Source: Rubrivivax sp. (GTDB lineage: Bacteria; Pseudomonadota; Gammaproteobacteria; Burkholderiales; Burkholderiaceae_C). From it: a stretch of 46,400 nucleotides of DNA. Below the pieces are notes generated by a model. It saw only the letters and a program-made list of their open reading frames with translations, did no database searches and was not told the DNA's origin. A program made the translations under genes and the position numbers. The stretch is taken from the NCBI GenBank assembly GCA_019635285.1, contig JAHBZS010000039.1, positions 1-46,400 on the forward strand, in the 5' to 3' direction. This document shows positions 16,513-26,205 of this stretch, in pieces (the first letter of the stretch is position 1; the number at the start of each line of letters is the position of its first letter).

Positions 16513-17115
16513 ATGTCCATGCTCGAGCAGCGCATACAGCAGCAGTTCTTCGACAGCGCTGACCTCCAGTACCAGATCGCCGAGGGGCTGGCGCGGCCCA
16601 TTGCCGACGCCGCCCAGGCGCTGGTCGGCTGCCTCACCGGCGGCGGCAAGCTGCTGGTCGGCGGGGTCGGCAGCGCCGCGGCGCTGGCCCAGCATTTCTG
16701 CGCGAGCTTTGCCGGCCGCTTCGAGCGCGAGCGCCCGGGCCTGGCGGCCGTGGCGCTGGCCGCCGACGCGGTGCTGCTGGGCACGCTGGCGGCGCGCGAG
16801 GGCTTCGAGCACGTGCACGCCAAGCAGATCGCCGCGCTGGGGCAGAGCGGTGACGTGCTGCTGCTGGTCGACACGCTGGGGCAGGAGGCGTCGCTGCGGC
16901 TGGCCATCGAGGCCGCGCACGCGCGCGACATGTCGGTGCTGCTGCTGGGCGGCCGTGGCACGCCGGCGATGCACGACCTGCTGGGCGAGACCGACGTGCT
17001 GGTGGCCGTGCCCCACGACCGCCAGGCACGCGTGATGGAACTGCAATTGCTGGTGCTGCATTGCCTGTGCGATGCGGTGGATCTGCAACTGATGGGAGAA
17101 CAGGACCCCGTATGA
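16513..17115 (+). CDS. SIS-domain protein, DiaA/GmhA-like
   Basis: A 200-residue sugar-isomerase (SIS) domain protein of the phosphoheptose isomerase family. DiaA in E. coli binds DnaA and times replication initiation; GmhA makes heptose 7-phosphate isomers for LPS. The sequence shows the SIS pattern: a helical N terminus (RIQQQFFDSADLQYQIAEGLARPIADAAQALV), GGKLLVGGVGSAAALAQHFCASFAGRFERERPGLAAVAL, and a later SGDVLLLVDTLG. The usual serines of the sugar-phosphate loop are partly replaced, favouring a non-enzymatic DiaA-like role. Placement beside a DolP-like gene, as in E. coli, agrees. Its stop overlaps the next start (ATGA). Several ATGs crowd the 5' end and no good ribosome site marks one; 16513 is a choice. 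Confidence 0.82.
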   Translation: MSMLEQRIQQQFFDSADLQYQIAEGLARPIADAAQALVGCLTGGGKLLVGGVGSAAALAQHFCASFAGRFERERPGLAAVALAADAVLLGTLAAREGFEHVHAKQIAALGQSGDVLLLVDTLGQEASLRLAIEAAHARDMSVLLLGGRGTPAMHDLLGETDVLVAVPHDRQARVMELQLLVLHCLCDAVDLQLMGEQDPV

Positions 17116-17759
17116 GACATCAAGCCTTGGGCCGCGCCCTCTTGGCCAGCCTGGCGATCAGCGGCGTGCTCGGCGGCTGCGTCGCCGCCGTCGGCGGCGC
17201 CGTGGCCGGCGGCGCGATGATGGCCGTAGACCGCCGCACCACCGGCGCCCAGGTCGACGACCAGACCATCGAGCTGCGTGCCTCCAACGCCATCACCGCC
17301 GCCATCGGCACACGCGGCAACGTCAGCGCCACCAGCTACAACCGCGTGGTGCTGCTCACCGGCCAGGTGCCCACCGACGCGGACCGCACCCAGGTCGAGG
17401 CCGCGGTCACCAAGGTGGAGAACGTGCGCGCGGTGGTCAACGAAGTGTCGGTGGGCCCCAACAGCAGCCTCGCGCAGCAATCGACCGACACCTTGACCAC
17501 CGGCCAGGTGAAGGCCGCCTTCGTCAATGCCAAGGAACTGCAGATGGCGTCGATCAAGGTGGTCACCGAACGCGGCGTGGTCTACCTGATGGGCCGCCTG
17601 ACCGAAACCGAGTCCAACATCGCCACCCAGGTGGCGCGCTCGGTGAGCGGCGTGCAGAAGGTGGTCAAGGTGTTCGAGATCATCACGCCGGCCGAGCTGG
17701 CGGCGATGCCCATCCCGCCGTCGACCCCGGCGCCGGCCGCATCGGCCGCCAAGCCCTGA
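17112..17759 (+). CDS. BON-domain lipoprotein, DolP (YraP)-like
   Basis: A 215-residue outer-membrane lipoprotein with a signal peptide ending in LGGC (Cys23), a glycine-rich GGAVAGGAMMAVDRRTTGAQ segment and two BON domains. The first contains SYNRVVLLTGQVPTDADRTQVEAAVTKVENVRAVVNEVSVG; the second has VVTERGVVYLMGRLTETESNIATQVARSVSGVQKVVKVFEII. In E. coli, DolP supports outer-membrane integrity and BamA folding at division sites. The short proline/alanine-rich C-terminal tail is disordered. The start overlaps the SIS-domain gene's stop by four bases, so the pair is an operon. The diaA-dolP order is the E. coli order, but yraN is displaced. Confidence 0.88.
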   Translation: MRHQALGRALLASLAISGVLGGCVAAVGGAVAGGAMMAVDRRTTGAQVDDQTIELRASNAITAAIGTRGNVSATSYNRVVLLTGQVPTDADRTQVEAAVTKVENVRAVVNEVSVGPNSSLAQQSTDTLTTGQVKAAFVNAKELQMASIKVVTERGVVYLMGRLTETESNIATQVARSVSGVQKVVKVFEIITPAELAAMPIPPSTPAPAASAAKP

Positions 17760-17763
17760 CCGC

Positions 17764-18660
17764 CTAAGCGCGCAGCCGCTTGATCAGGCTGGAGCTGTCC
17801 AGCCGGCCGCCGCCCATGCGCTGCACGTCGCCGTAGAACTGGTCGACCAGCGCGGTGACCGGCAGGCGCGCGCCGTTGCGCCGCGCCTCGTCGAGCACCA
17901 GGCCCAGGTCCTTGCGCATCCAGTCGACGGCGAAGCCGAAGTCGAAGCGGTCCTCGATCATCGTCGGCCCGCGCTGGTCCATCTGCCAGCTCTGCGCGGC
18001 GCCCTTGCCGATGACCTGCAGCACCTGCGCCATGTCCAGCCCGGCCTTCTCGCCGAAGGCGATGGCCTCGGCCAGGCCTTGCACCAGGCCGGCGATGCAG
18101 GTCTGGTTGACCATCTTGGCCAGCTGCCCCGCGCCCGGCCCGCCGACGCGCGTGACGGCGCGCGCATAGGCCATGGCCACCGGCTGCATGGCGTCGAAGG
18201 GCGCCGGCTCGCCGCCGCACATCACCGTGAGCACGCCGTTCTCGGCCCCGGCCTGGCCGCCGGACACCGGGGCGTCGACGAACTGCAGGCCGTGCTCGAC
18301 GGCGTCGGCATGCAGCTCGCGCGCCACCGCCGCCGACGCCGTGGTGTGGTCGACGAACACCGCGCCGGCGGACATGCCGGCGAAGGCGCTGCGGCAGCCC
18401 AGCACCACGCTGCGCAGGTCGTCGTCGTTGCCGACGCAGGCGAACACGAACTCGGCCCCGGCGGCCGCCGCCGCCGGCGTTTCGGCGCGTTCGCCGCGGT
18501 ACTGCGCCTGCCAGGCCGCGGCCTTGGCAGGGTTGCGGTTGTAGACGGTGACGTGGTGGCCGGCGCGCGCCAGGTGGCCGGCCATCGGGAAGCCCATCAC
18601 GCCCAGGCCGAGAAAGGCCACGCGGCGTGACGGCACGGGGTCGTAGGTCTTGGTGTTCAT
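17764..18660 (-). CDS. Beta-hydroxyacid dehydrogenase (3-hydroxyisobutyrate/tartronate semialdehyde reductase family)
   Basis: A 298-residue NAD(P)-dependent enzyme. The Rossmann motif is VAFLGLGVMGFPMAGHLARAGHHVTVYNRNPAKA near residues 14-46. The substrate signature VDAPVSGGQAGAENGVLTVMCGG and the catalytic lysine region GAGQLAKMVNQTCIAGLVQGLAEA follow. The family includes 3-hydroxyisobutyrate dehydrogenase and 2-hydroxy-3-oxopropionate reductase; sequence alone does not settle which. MmsA, the next enzyme of valine breakdown after 3-hydroxyisobutyrate dehydrogenase, is encoded 27 kb away, so the genes are not an operon here. It is convergent with the DolP-like gene (four bases between stops). 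Confidence 0.85.
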   Translation of the reverse strand: MNTKTYDPVPSRRVAFLGLGVMGFPMAGHLARAGHHVTVYNRNPAKAAAWQAQYRGERAETPAAAAAGAEFVFACVGNDDDLRSVVLGCRSAFAGMSAGAVFVDHTTASAAVARELHADAVEHGLQFVDAPVSGGQAGAENGVLTVMCGGEPAPFDAMQPVAMAYARAVTRVGGPGAGQLAKMVNQTCIAGLVQGLAEAIAFGEKAGLDMAQVLQVIGKGAAQSWQMDQRGPTMIEDRFDFGFAVDWMRKDLGLVLDEARRNGARLPVTALVDQFYGDVQRMGGGRLDSSSLIKRLRA

Positions 18661-18695
18661 CGAACAAGTATGCCGTTGGCAGATGGTGGCTCAAT

Positions 18696-18828
18696 TTTCC
18701 CCTTGGGGGAAATGCCGCCGCAGGCGGCGAGGGGGCAGCGGCGTGGCCGACGCGGGCCGAACCCGATCCGGGTCTCCCGGTCGGGTTCGGTAGCCCCCTC
18801 GGGGGGCGGCCGCCAGGCGGCCGGGGGC
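18696..18828. repeat. Palindrome-rich intergenic element downstream of pilU
   Basis: Between pilU and the dehydrogenase start lie several nested dyads: TTTCCCC/GGGGGAAA, GCCGCC/GGCGGC, GAACCCGA/TCGGGTTC, CCCCTCGGGGGG and GGCCGCC/GGCGGCC. It ends in GGGGGCTCA at the pilU stop. A shorter element of the same style is at 30841-30893. These look like the extragenic palindromes common in Comamonadaceae-type genomes; they may act as terminators or mRNA 3' protectors. Confidence 0.6.
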
Positions 18829-19965
18829 TCAAACGATCGTCAGATGCTCGGTCCCCGAGGCCAGGTCGGGGTTGCGCGCGCGCTTGCTGTGCAGCTTGAT
18901 CTGCAGCCGCAGGTCGTTCACCGAATCGGCGTTGCGCAGCGCGTCCTCGTAGGTCACGGCGTTGGCCTCGTACAGGTCGAACAGCGCCTGGTCGAAGGTC
19001 TGCATGCCGAGCTCGCGCGAGCGCTTCATCAGCTCCTTGATCTCGCCGACCTCGCCCTTGAAGATCAGGTCGGCCACCAGCGGCGTGTTCAGCATCACCT
19101 CCACCGCGGCGATGCGCCCCTTGCCTTCCTGGTGCGGCAGCAGGCGCTGCGAGACCAGCGCCTTCAGGTTCAGCGACAGGTCCATCAGCAGCTGCGCGCG
19201 CCGCTCCTCGGGGAAGAAGTTGATGATGCGGTCCAGCGCCTGGTTGGAGCTGTTGGCGTGCAGCGTGGCCATGCACAGGTGGCCGGTCTCGGCGAAGGCC
19301 ACCGCATGGTCCATGGTCTCGCGGTCGCGGATCTCGCCCATCAGGATCACGTCCGGCGCCTGGCGCAGCGTGTTCTTCAGCGCGGCTTCCCAGCCGTCGG
19401 TGTCCAGGCCCACCTCGCGCTGCGTGACGATGCAGTTCTTGTGCGGATGCACAAACTCCACCGGGTCCTCGATGGTGATGATGTGGCCGAAGGAGTTCTC
19501 GTTGCGGTGGTCGACCATCGCCGCCAGCGACGTGCTCTTGCCCGAGCCGGTGGCGCCGACGAAGATGACCAGCCCGCGCTTGGTCATGGCCACGTCCTTC
19601 AGCACCTTGGGCAGGTTCAGCGACTCGATGGTCGGCAGCTGCTGCGGGATGGTGCGGAACACCAGCCCGACGTGGCCCTGCTGCAGGAAGGCATTGACGC
19701 GGAAGCGCCCGATGCCCTGCGGCGAGATCGCGAAGTTGCATTCCTTGGTCTTCTCGAACTCGGCCGCCTGCTTGTCGTTCATCACCGCGCGCGCCAGCTG
19801 CAGCGTGTGCTGGCCGGTCAGCGGCTGCGGGCTGACCTTGCTGATCTTGCCGTCGACCTTGATGGCCGGCGGGAATTCAGCGGTGAGAAAGAGGTCCGAG
19901 CCGCTGCGCGCCAGCATCAGGCGCAGCAGGTCGTTGACGAACTTCGAGGCTTGATCGCGTTCCAT
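18829..19965 (-). CDS. pilU: Type IV pilus retraction ATPase PilU
   Basis: A 378-residue PilT-like hexameric ATPase. PilU assists PilT in pulling back type IV pili and cannot power retraction alone in most species. Motifs in order: an N-terminal LLRLMLARSGSDLFLTAEFPPAIKVDG domain, Walker A GATGSGKST (137-145), the Asp box IITIEDPVEFVH, Walker B DVILMGEIRDRETM and the His box AETGHLCMATLHANSS. The CNFAISPQGIGRFRVNAF segment and the long C-terminal tail (KLHSKRARNPDL) are PilU-like rather than PilT-like. The ATG at 19965 begins MERDQASKFVNDLLRLML. It follows pilT by 13 bp on the same strand, so both are co-transcribed. Confidence 0.93.
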   Translation of the reverse strand: MERDQASKFVNDLLRLMLARSGSDLFLTAEFPPAIKVDGKISKVSPQPLTGQHTLQLARAVMNDKQAAEFEKTKECNFAISPQGIGRFRVNAFLQQGHVGLVFRTIPQQLPTIESLNLPKVLKDVAMTKRGLVIFVGATGSGKSTSLAAMVDHRNENSFGHIITIEDPVEFVHPHKNCIVTQREVGLDTDGWEAALKNTLRQAPDVILMGEIRDRETMDHAVAFAETGHLCMATLHANSSNQALDRIINFFPEERRAQLLMDLSLNLKALVSQRLLPHQEGKGRIAAVEVMLNTPLVADLIFKGEVGEIKELMKRSRELGMQTFDQALFDLYEANAVTYEDALRNADSVNDLRLQIKLHSKRARNPDLASGTEHLTIV

Positions 19966-19978
19966 GCGGTTTCCTTGA

Positions 19979-21022
19979 TCAGCCCGGGAAGTTTTCGGGG
20001 AACTTGGCCTTCGCACGCGCCTCGCCCGCCGCGATGACGTTGCGGCGCACCAGGTCGGCCAGGTTCTGGTCCAGCGTCTGCATGCCCAGGCTCGAGCCGG
20101 TCTGGATCGACGAATACATCTGCGCGATCTTGTTCTCGCGGATCAGGTTCTTGATGGCCGAGGTGGCGATCATGATCTCGTGCGCGGCCACGCGGCCGGA
20201 GCCGTCCTTCAGCTTGCACAGCGATTGCGAAATCACCGCCACCAGCGACTCGGACAGCATCGCGCGCACCATATCCTTCTCGGCCGCGGGGAACACGTCG
20301 ACCACCCGGTCGATGGTCTTGGCCGCGCTGCTGGTGTGCAAGGTGCCGAACACCAGGTGGCCGGTTTCGGCGGCGGTCAGCGCCAGGCGGATGGTCTCCA
20401 GGTCACGCATTTCGCCGACCAGGATCGCGTCCGGGTCCTCGCGCAGCGCCGAGCGCAGCGCGTTGTTGAAGCTCATCGTGTGCGGGCCCACCTCGCGCTG
20501 GTTGACCAGGCACTTCTTGCTCTCGTGCACGAATTCGATCGGGTCTTCCACCGTCAGCACGTGGCCGTATTCGTTCTCGTTGAGGTGGTTGACCATGCCG
20601 GCCAGCGTGGTGCTCTTGCCCGAGCCGGTGGGCCCGGTGACCAGCACCAGGCCGCGCGGCTTGAGCGCCAGCTCGGCGAAGACCTTCGGCGCGTTCAGCT
20701 GCTCCAGCGACAGGATCTTGCTGGGAATGGTGCGGAACACCGCGCCGGCGCCGCGGTTCTGGTTGAAGGCGTTGACGCGAAAGCGCGCCAGGCCCTGGAT
20801 CTCGAACGAGAAGTCGCACTCGAGCGTGTCCTCGTAGTGCTTGCGCTGCGCATCGTTCATGATGTCGTACACCATGGCGTGGACCTGCTTGTGGTCCAGC
20901 GGCTCGATGTTGATGCGCCGCACGTCGCCGTGCACGCGGATCATCGGCGGCAGCCCCGCCGACAGGTGCAAGTCAGAGGCCTTGTTCTTGACCGAAAAGG
21001 CCAGCAGTTGCGTGATGTCCAT
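19979..21022 (-). CDS. pilT: Type IV pilus retraction ATPase PilT
   Basis: A 347-residue ATPase that drives pilus retraction for twitching motility and DNA uptake. It begins MDITQLLAFSVKNKASDLHLSAGLPPM, the standard PilT N terminus. Walker A is GPTGSGKST at 130-138, identical in position to characterised PilT. The Asp box LTVEDPIEFVHESKKCLVNQREVG, Walker B PDAILVGEMRDLETI, His box AETGHLVFGTLHTSSAAKTIDR and the C-terminal AIKNLIRENKIAQMYSSIQTG retraction motif are all present. It is divergent from yggS with 40 bp between starts, the same arrangement as in many beta- and gammaproteobacteria. Confidence 0.96.
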   Translation of the reverse strand: MDITQLLAFSVKNKASDLHLSAGLPPMIRVHGDVRRINIEPLDHKQVHAMVYDIMNDAQRKHYEDTLECDFSFEIQGLARFRVNAFNQNRGAGAVFRTIPSKILSLEQLNAPKVFAELALKPRGLVLVTGPTGSGKSTTLAGMVNHLNENEYGHVLTVEDPIEFVHESKKCLVNQREVGPHTMSFNNALRSALREDPDAILVGEMRDLETIRLALTAAETGHLVFGTLHTSSAAKTIDRVVDVFPAAEKDMVRAMLSESLVAVISQSLCKLKDGSGRVAAHEIMIATSAIKNLIRENKIAQMYSSIQTGSSLGMQTLDQNLADLVRRNVIAAGEARAKAKFPENFPG

Positions 21023-21062
21023 GGGTGGCGTGCGGCCCTGGAGGGCTTAAGCTCAGGGCATT

Positions 21063-21770
21063 ATGTCGAGCATCGCAGCGAAGTTACAACAAGTGCGCCA
21101 GCGCATCACACGCGCGTGCGACGGCGCGGGCCGGCCCGCGCAAAGCGTCACGTTGTTGGCGGTGAGCAAGACCTTCGGCGCAACACCGGTGCGCGAAGCG
21201 CACGCCGCCGGCCAGCGTGACTTCGGCGAGAACTACGTGCAGGAAGCGCTGGCCAAGATGGACGCCTTGGCCGATCTGCGTGCCGAGCTGCGCTGGCACT
21301 TCATCGGGCCGCTGCAGAGCAACAAGACCCGTGCCGTGGCCGAAGGCTTCGACTGGGTGCACAGCGTGGACCGGCTGAAGATCGCGCAGCGCCTGGCCGA
21401 ACAGCGGCCGGCGCACTTGCCGCCGCTGCAGCTGTGCCTGCAGGTCAACATCAGCGGCGAAGCCAGCAAGAGCGGCCTCCGGCCGGACGAGGTTCACGCC
21501 GTGGCGCAGGCGGTGGCCGCGCTGCCGGCCCAGCGTGTGCGGCTGCGCGGGCTGATGGCCATTCCGGAGCCGGTGGAGGATGCCGCCGCGCAGCGCCGGC
21601 CCCATCGGGCGCTGCATGAATTGCTGACGGCGCTGAACGCCTCCGGCCTGGCGCTGGACACGCTGTCGATGGGCATGAGCGCCGACCTCGAAGCCGCGGT
21701 GGCCGAAGGCGCCACGCTGGTGCGCGTGGGCACCGCGATCTTCGGCGTGCGCGACGTGAGCAGGCCCTAG
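21063..21770 (+). CDS. yggS: PLP homeostasis protein YggS (PLPBP)
   Basis: A 235-residue pyridoxal 5'-phosphate-binding protein with an alanine-racemase-like TIM barrel and no known catalytic activity. It buffers PLP and keeps amino-acid pools balanced. The PLP lysine is Lys36 in LLAVSKTF. Other family signatures are FGENYVQEA, WHFIGPLQSNKTR, VNISGEASKSG, LRGLMAIPEP and LSMGMSADLEAAV with the phosphate-binding RVGTAIFG. Its stop shares a CTAG with the stop of the convergent thioredoxin gene. It lies divergent to pilT, upstream in the usual yggS-proC neighbourhood. Confidence 0.95.
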   Translation: MSSIAAKLQQVRQRITRACDGAGRPAQSVTLLAVSKTFGATPVREAHAAGQRDFGENYVQEALAKMDALADLRAELRWHFIGPLQSNKTRAVAEGFDWVHSVDRLKIAQRLAEQRPAHLPPLQLCLQVNISGEASKSGLRPDEVHAVAQAVAALPAQRVRLRGLMAIPEPVEDAAAQRRPHRALHELLTALNASGLALDTLSMGMSADLEAAVAEGATLVRVGTAIFGVRDVSRP

Positions 21771-22645
21771 TTCAGGTACATGCCCAGGTAGCGCCGGCCG
21801 CGGCTCACCGCGTCGGCGTCGGTGCACAGCGCGAACCATTCGATCAGCTGCAGCCGGGCCTTCTCGCGCCATTCGGCCTTGTCGCGCAGCACCACTTCGA
21901 GCAGCTGGTCGAAAGCGGCGTTGAAGTCGCCGGCATGCGCCTGCAGCGCGGCCAGCGCGAAGCGCGCCTCGAAGTCCTTGCCGTTGGCGGCAATGCGCGC
22001 GGCCAGCGCGGCCGGGTCGCCTTCGGGCTTGTGGCGGGCCAGCTCGATGCGCTTGAGCAGCGCGGTCTTGCGGTCGCCGCCCTGGTCGGCCGGCAGCTTG
22101 GCGAGCAGCTTCTCGGCGCCGTCGAACTCGTCGCGCTCGATCCAGCGCGTGGCCAGGTCGAGCAGCACCTCGGGGTGGCCGGGTTCCAGGCGCAGCGCTT
22201 CGCTGAGCAGCATCTCGGCCTGTTGCGGGTCGGTGGCCTCGGCGGCCTCGGCGCGCAGCGCATCGACCTCCGACACCTGCTCGCCGAGGTGCTTGTCCAG
22301 GAAGGCGCGCACCTGGCCCTCGGGCAGCGCGCCCATGAACTGGTCGACCGGACGGCCGCCGACGAACAGCACCACCAGCGGAATGCTGCGGATCTGCAGC
22401 GCGGCCGAGATCTGCGGCGCCTCGTCGGTGTTGAGCTTGGCCAGCACGAAGCGGCCGCCGTAGTCCTGCACCAGCTTCTCGAGCACGGGCTTGAGGTTGC
22501 GGCAGGGTCCGCACCAGGGCGCCCAGCAGTCCAGCAGCACCGGCACGTCGAGCGAGCGCTCGAGCACGGTCTGGCGGAAGTCGGCTTCGGTGACGTCGAA
22601 GGAAAGGCCGGGGTCGGCGGGAGGCGGCTGGTTCATGGTGCGCAT
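21767..22645 (-). CDS. cnoX: Thioredoxin-domain co-chaperone, CnoX (YbbN)-like
   Basis: A 292-residue protein with an N-terminal thioredoxin domain and a C-terminal TPR-like helical region, the layout of CnoX. In E. coli, CnoX protects proteins against chlorine stress and hands them to GroEL. The active site here is WAPWCGPCR (Cys45, Cys48), so both redox cysteines are kept, whereas E. coli CnoX has lost the first. It may therefore retain oxidoreductase activity, as in some other species. The C-terminal part has LLSEALRLEPGHPEVLLDLATRW-type repeats. The start is either 22645 (MRTMNQ) or 22636; neither has a strong ribosome site. It is divergent from proC. Confidence 0.85.
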   Translation of the reverse strand: MRTMNQPPPADPGLSFDVTEADFRQTVLERSLDVPVLLDCWAPWCGPCRNLKPVLEKLVQDYGGRFVLAKLNTDEAPQISAALQIRSIPLVVLFVGGRPVDQFMGALPEGQVRAFLDKHLGEQVSEVDALRAEAAEATDPQQAEMLLSEALRLEPGHPEVLLDLATRWIERDEFDGAEKLLAKLPADQGGDRKTALLKRIELARHKPEGDPAALAARIAANGKDFEARFALAALQAHAGDFNAAFDQLLEVVLRDKAEWREKARLQLIEWFALCTDADAVSRGRRYLGMYLN

Positions 22646-22702
22646 GTCGGGGCGAGGCGCGCATCTTAAAGAGATTGCGCCGCCGCTCGCTACACTGCCC
22701 GC

Positions 22703-23512
22703 ATGCAAGCACCTTCCATCGTCTTCGTCGGCGGCGGCAACATGGCTTCGGCGCTGATCGGCGGCCTGCTGCGCAGCGGCCAGGCGGCGCCGTCGGTGGC
22801 CGTGGTCGAGCCGCTGGCCGAGCAGCGCGCCCGGCTGGAACAGCAGTTCGGCGTGCGCACCTTGGCCGCGGCCGACGCGTCGCTGGGCGGTGCGGCGCAG
22901 TGGGTCTGGGCGGTCAAGCCGCAGGTCTTCGGCGACGCGGCGGCGGCCTGCGCCGGCCGTACGGCCGGCGCACTGCACCTGAGCGTGATGGCCGGCATCC
23001 GCTGCGACGCCATCGCGCGGGCCACCGGCGCGGCGCGCATCGTGCGCAGCATGCCCAACACGCCGGCGCTGATCGGCCAGGGCATCGCCGGCCTGTACGC
23101 CACGCCGGCCGTCAGCGCAGCCGAGCGTGCCCAGGTGGAGGCGCTGCTCGCGCCCACCGGGCGCACGCTGTGGGTGGGCCAGGAAGCCGACCTGGACGCG
23201 GTGACGGCGCTGTCCGGCTCCGGCCCGGCCTACGTGTTCTATTTCATCGAGGCCATGCTGCAGGCGGCGCAGGACATGGGCCTGGACGCCGCGCAGGGGC
23301 GCGCGCTGGCGCTGGCCACCTTTGCCGGCGCCACCGAACTGGCGCGGCAGTCGGACGAGCCGGTTGCGTTGCTGCGCGAGCGCGTCACCTCCAAGGGCGG
23401 CACCACCTATGCGGCGCTGACCTCGATGGAGGCCGACGGCGTGAAGGCGGCGCTGGTCAAGGCCGTGCGCGCGGCGCAGCGGCGCGCCAAGGAACTGGGC
23501 GAGGCCGGTTGA
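22703..23512 (+). CDS. proC: Pyrroline-5-carboxylate reductase ProC
   Basis: A 269-residue NAD(P)H-dependent enzyme that carries out the last step of proline synthesis. The N-terminal Rossmann motif is VFVGGGNMASALIGGLL. Family signatures are MPNTPALIGQGIAGLYA and the C-terminal block DAVTALSGSGPAYVFYFIEAMLQAAQDMGL with the substrate loop ERVTSKGGTTYAAL. Length and layout match the family. It is convergent with ubiA (11 bp between stops). Confidence 0.96.
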   Translation: MQAPSIVFVGGGNMASALIGGLLRSGQAAPSVAVVEPLAEQRARLEQQFGVRTLAAADASLGGAAQWVWAVKPQVFGDAAAACAGRTAGALHLSVMAGIRCDAIARATGAARIVRSMPNTPALIGQGIAGLYATPAVSAAERAQVEALLAPTGRTLWVGQEADLDAVTALSGSGPAYVFYFIEAMLQAAQDMGLDAAQGRALALATFAGATELARQSDEPVALLRERVTSKGGTTYAALTSMEADGVKAALVKAVRAAQRRAKELGEAG

Positions 23513-23523
23513 TCAGCGGCTGA

Positions 23524-24432
23524 TCAGCGCAGCGCCAGGTCGAGCGCGACGCCGGCGAATACCGCAAACCCCAGCCAGTGGTTCAGCCGGAAGGCGCGAA
23601 AGCAGCCTTCGCGCGTGCGGCCGCGGATCAGCGTGTAGTGCCAGGCGGCCTGCGCGGCGGCCACCACGAGGCCCAGGCCGAACATCCCACCCAGGCCCAG
23701 CGAACGACCCAGCAGCGCCCAGCCGGCCAGGTGCAGCGCATAGAAGGCCATCACCGCCGCGACGTCGTGGCGGCCCAAGGTGATGGCCGAGGTCTGGATG
23801 CCCAGCGCCAGGTCGTCGTCGCGGTCGACCATGGCGTATTCGGTGTCGTAGGCCAGCACCCAGAACAGGTTGACCGCCAGCAGCGCCCATGCCTGCCAGG
23901 GCACCGCCGCGGCCACGGCGTCCAGGTGCCAGCCGCCACCGCCCAACGCCGCAGCAAAAGCCATCGGGATGCCGAAGCTGAAGGCCACGCCCAGCACCGC
24001 CTGCGGCATCGAGACCACGCGCTTGGCATAGGGGTAGAGCAGCGTGATGGCCAGCCCGGCGAAGGACAGCTGGATCGTCGCCGGGTTGGTGCTCAGCACC
24101 AGGCCGAAGGCCAGCAGCGCCAGCGCCGCGCCCAGGCCCAGCGCTTCGCGCACCGACACTGCGCCGCGTGTCACCGGCCTTTGCGCGGTGCGCTTGACGT
24201 GGCGGTCGAAGTCGCGGTCGGCCACGTCGTTGACGCAGCAGCCGGCACTGCGCATCAGGATCGTGCCCAGCACGAACACCCCCAGCAGGTGCCAGCCCGG
24301 CCAGCCGTCGGCGGCGATCCACAGCGCCGACAGCGTGGGCCACAGCAGCAGCAGCCAGCCGGCCGGCCGGTTCCAGCGGATCAGGTCCAGGTACAGCGCC
24401 AGGCGCGACGAAGGGGCGGCGTGGCCGGTCAT
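23524..24432 (-). CDS. ubiA: 4-hydroxybenzoate octaprenyltransferase UbiA
   Basis: A 302-residue polytopic inner-membrane enzyme that attaches the polyprenyl tail to 4-hydroxybenzoate in ubiquinone synthesis. It has about nine hydrophobic segments. The two Mg-diphosphate motifs are visible: NDVADRDFD (68-76) and [12 protein letters not shown] in the second half. The start [30 protein letters not shown] is characteristic of UbiA. The gene stands alone; ubiC is not adjacent. Confidence 0.95.
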   Translation of the reverse strand: MTGHAAPSSRLALYLDLIRWNRPAGWLLLLWPTLSALWIAADGWPGWHLLGVFVLGTILMRSAGCCVNDVADRDFDRHVKRTAQRPVTRGAVSVREALGLGAALALLAFGLVLSTNPATIQLSFAGLAITLLYPYAKRVVSMPQAVLGVAFSFGIPMAFAAALGGGGWHLDAVAAAVPWQAWALLAVNLFWVLAYDTEYAMVDRDDDLALGIQTSAITLGRHDVAAVMAFYALHLAGWALLGRSLGLGGMFGLGLVVAAAQAAWHYTLIRGRTREGCFRAFRLNHWLGFAVFAGVALDLALR

Positions 24433-24526
24433 GGCGTTAGGGTTGGGCCGCGCCCGACAGTGTGCGCGTCACGTCAGTGCAAGGAATATTCGTATGTGAG
24501 CGCATGCCTACTCAACCAAACCGCCA

Positions 24527-26173
<1,647 letters not shown>

Positions 26174-26205
26174 CGGCCCGCATTATCCGGTGGCACACTG
26201 CCCCG

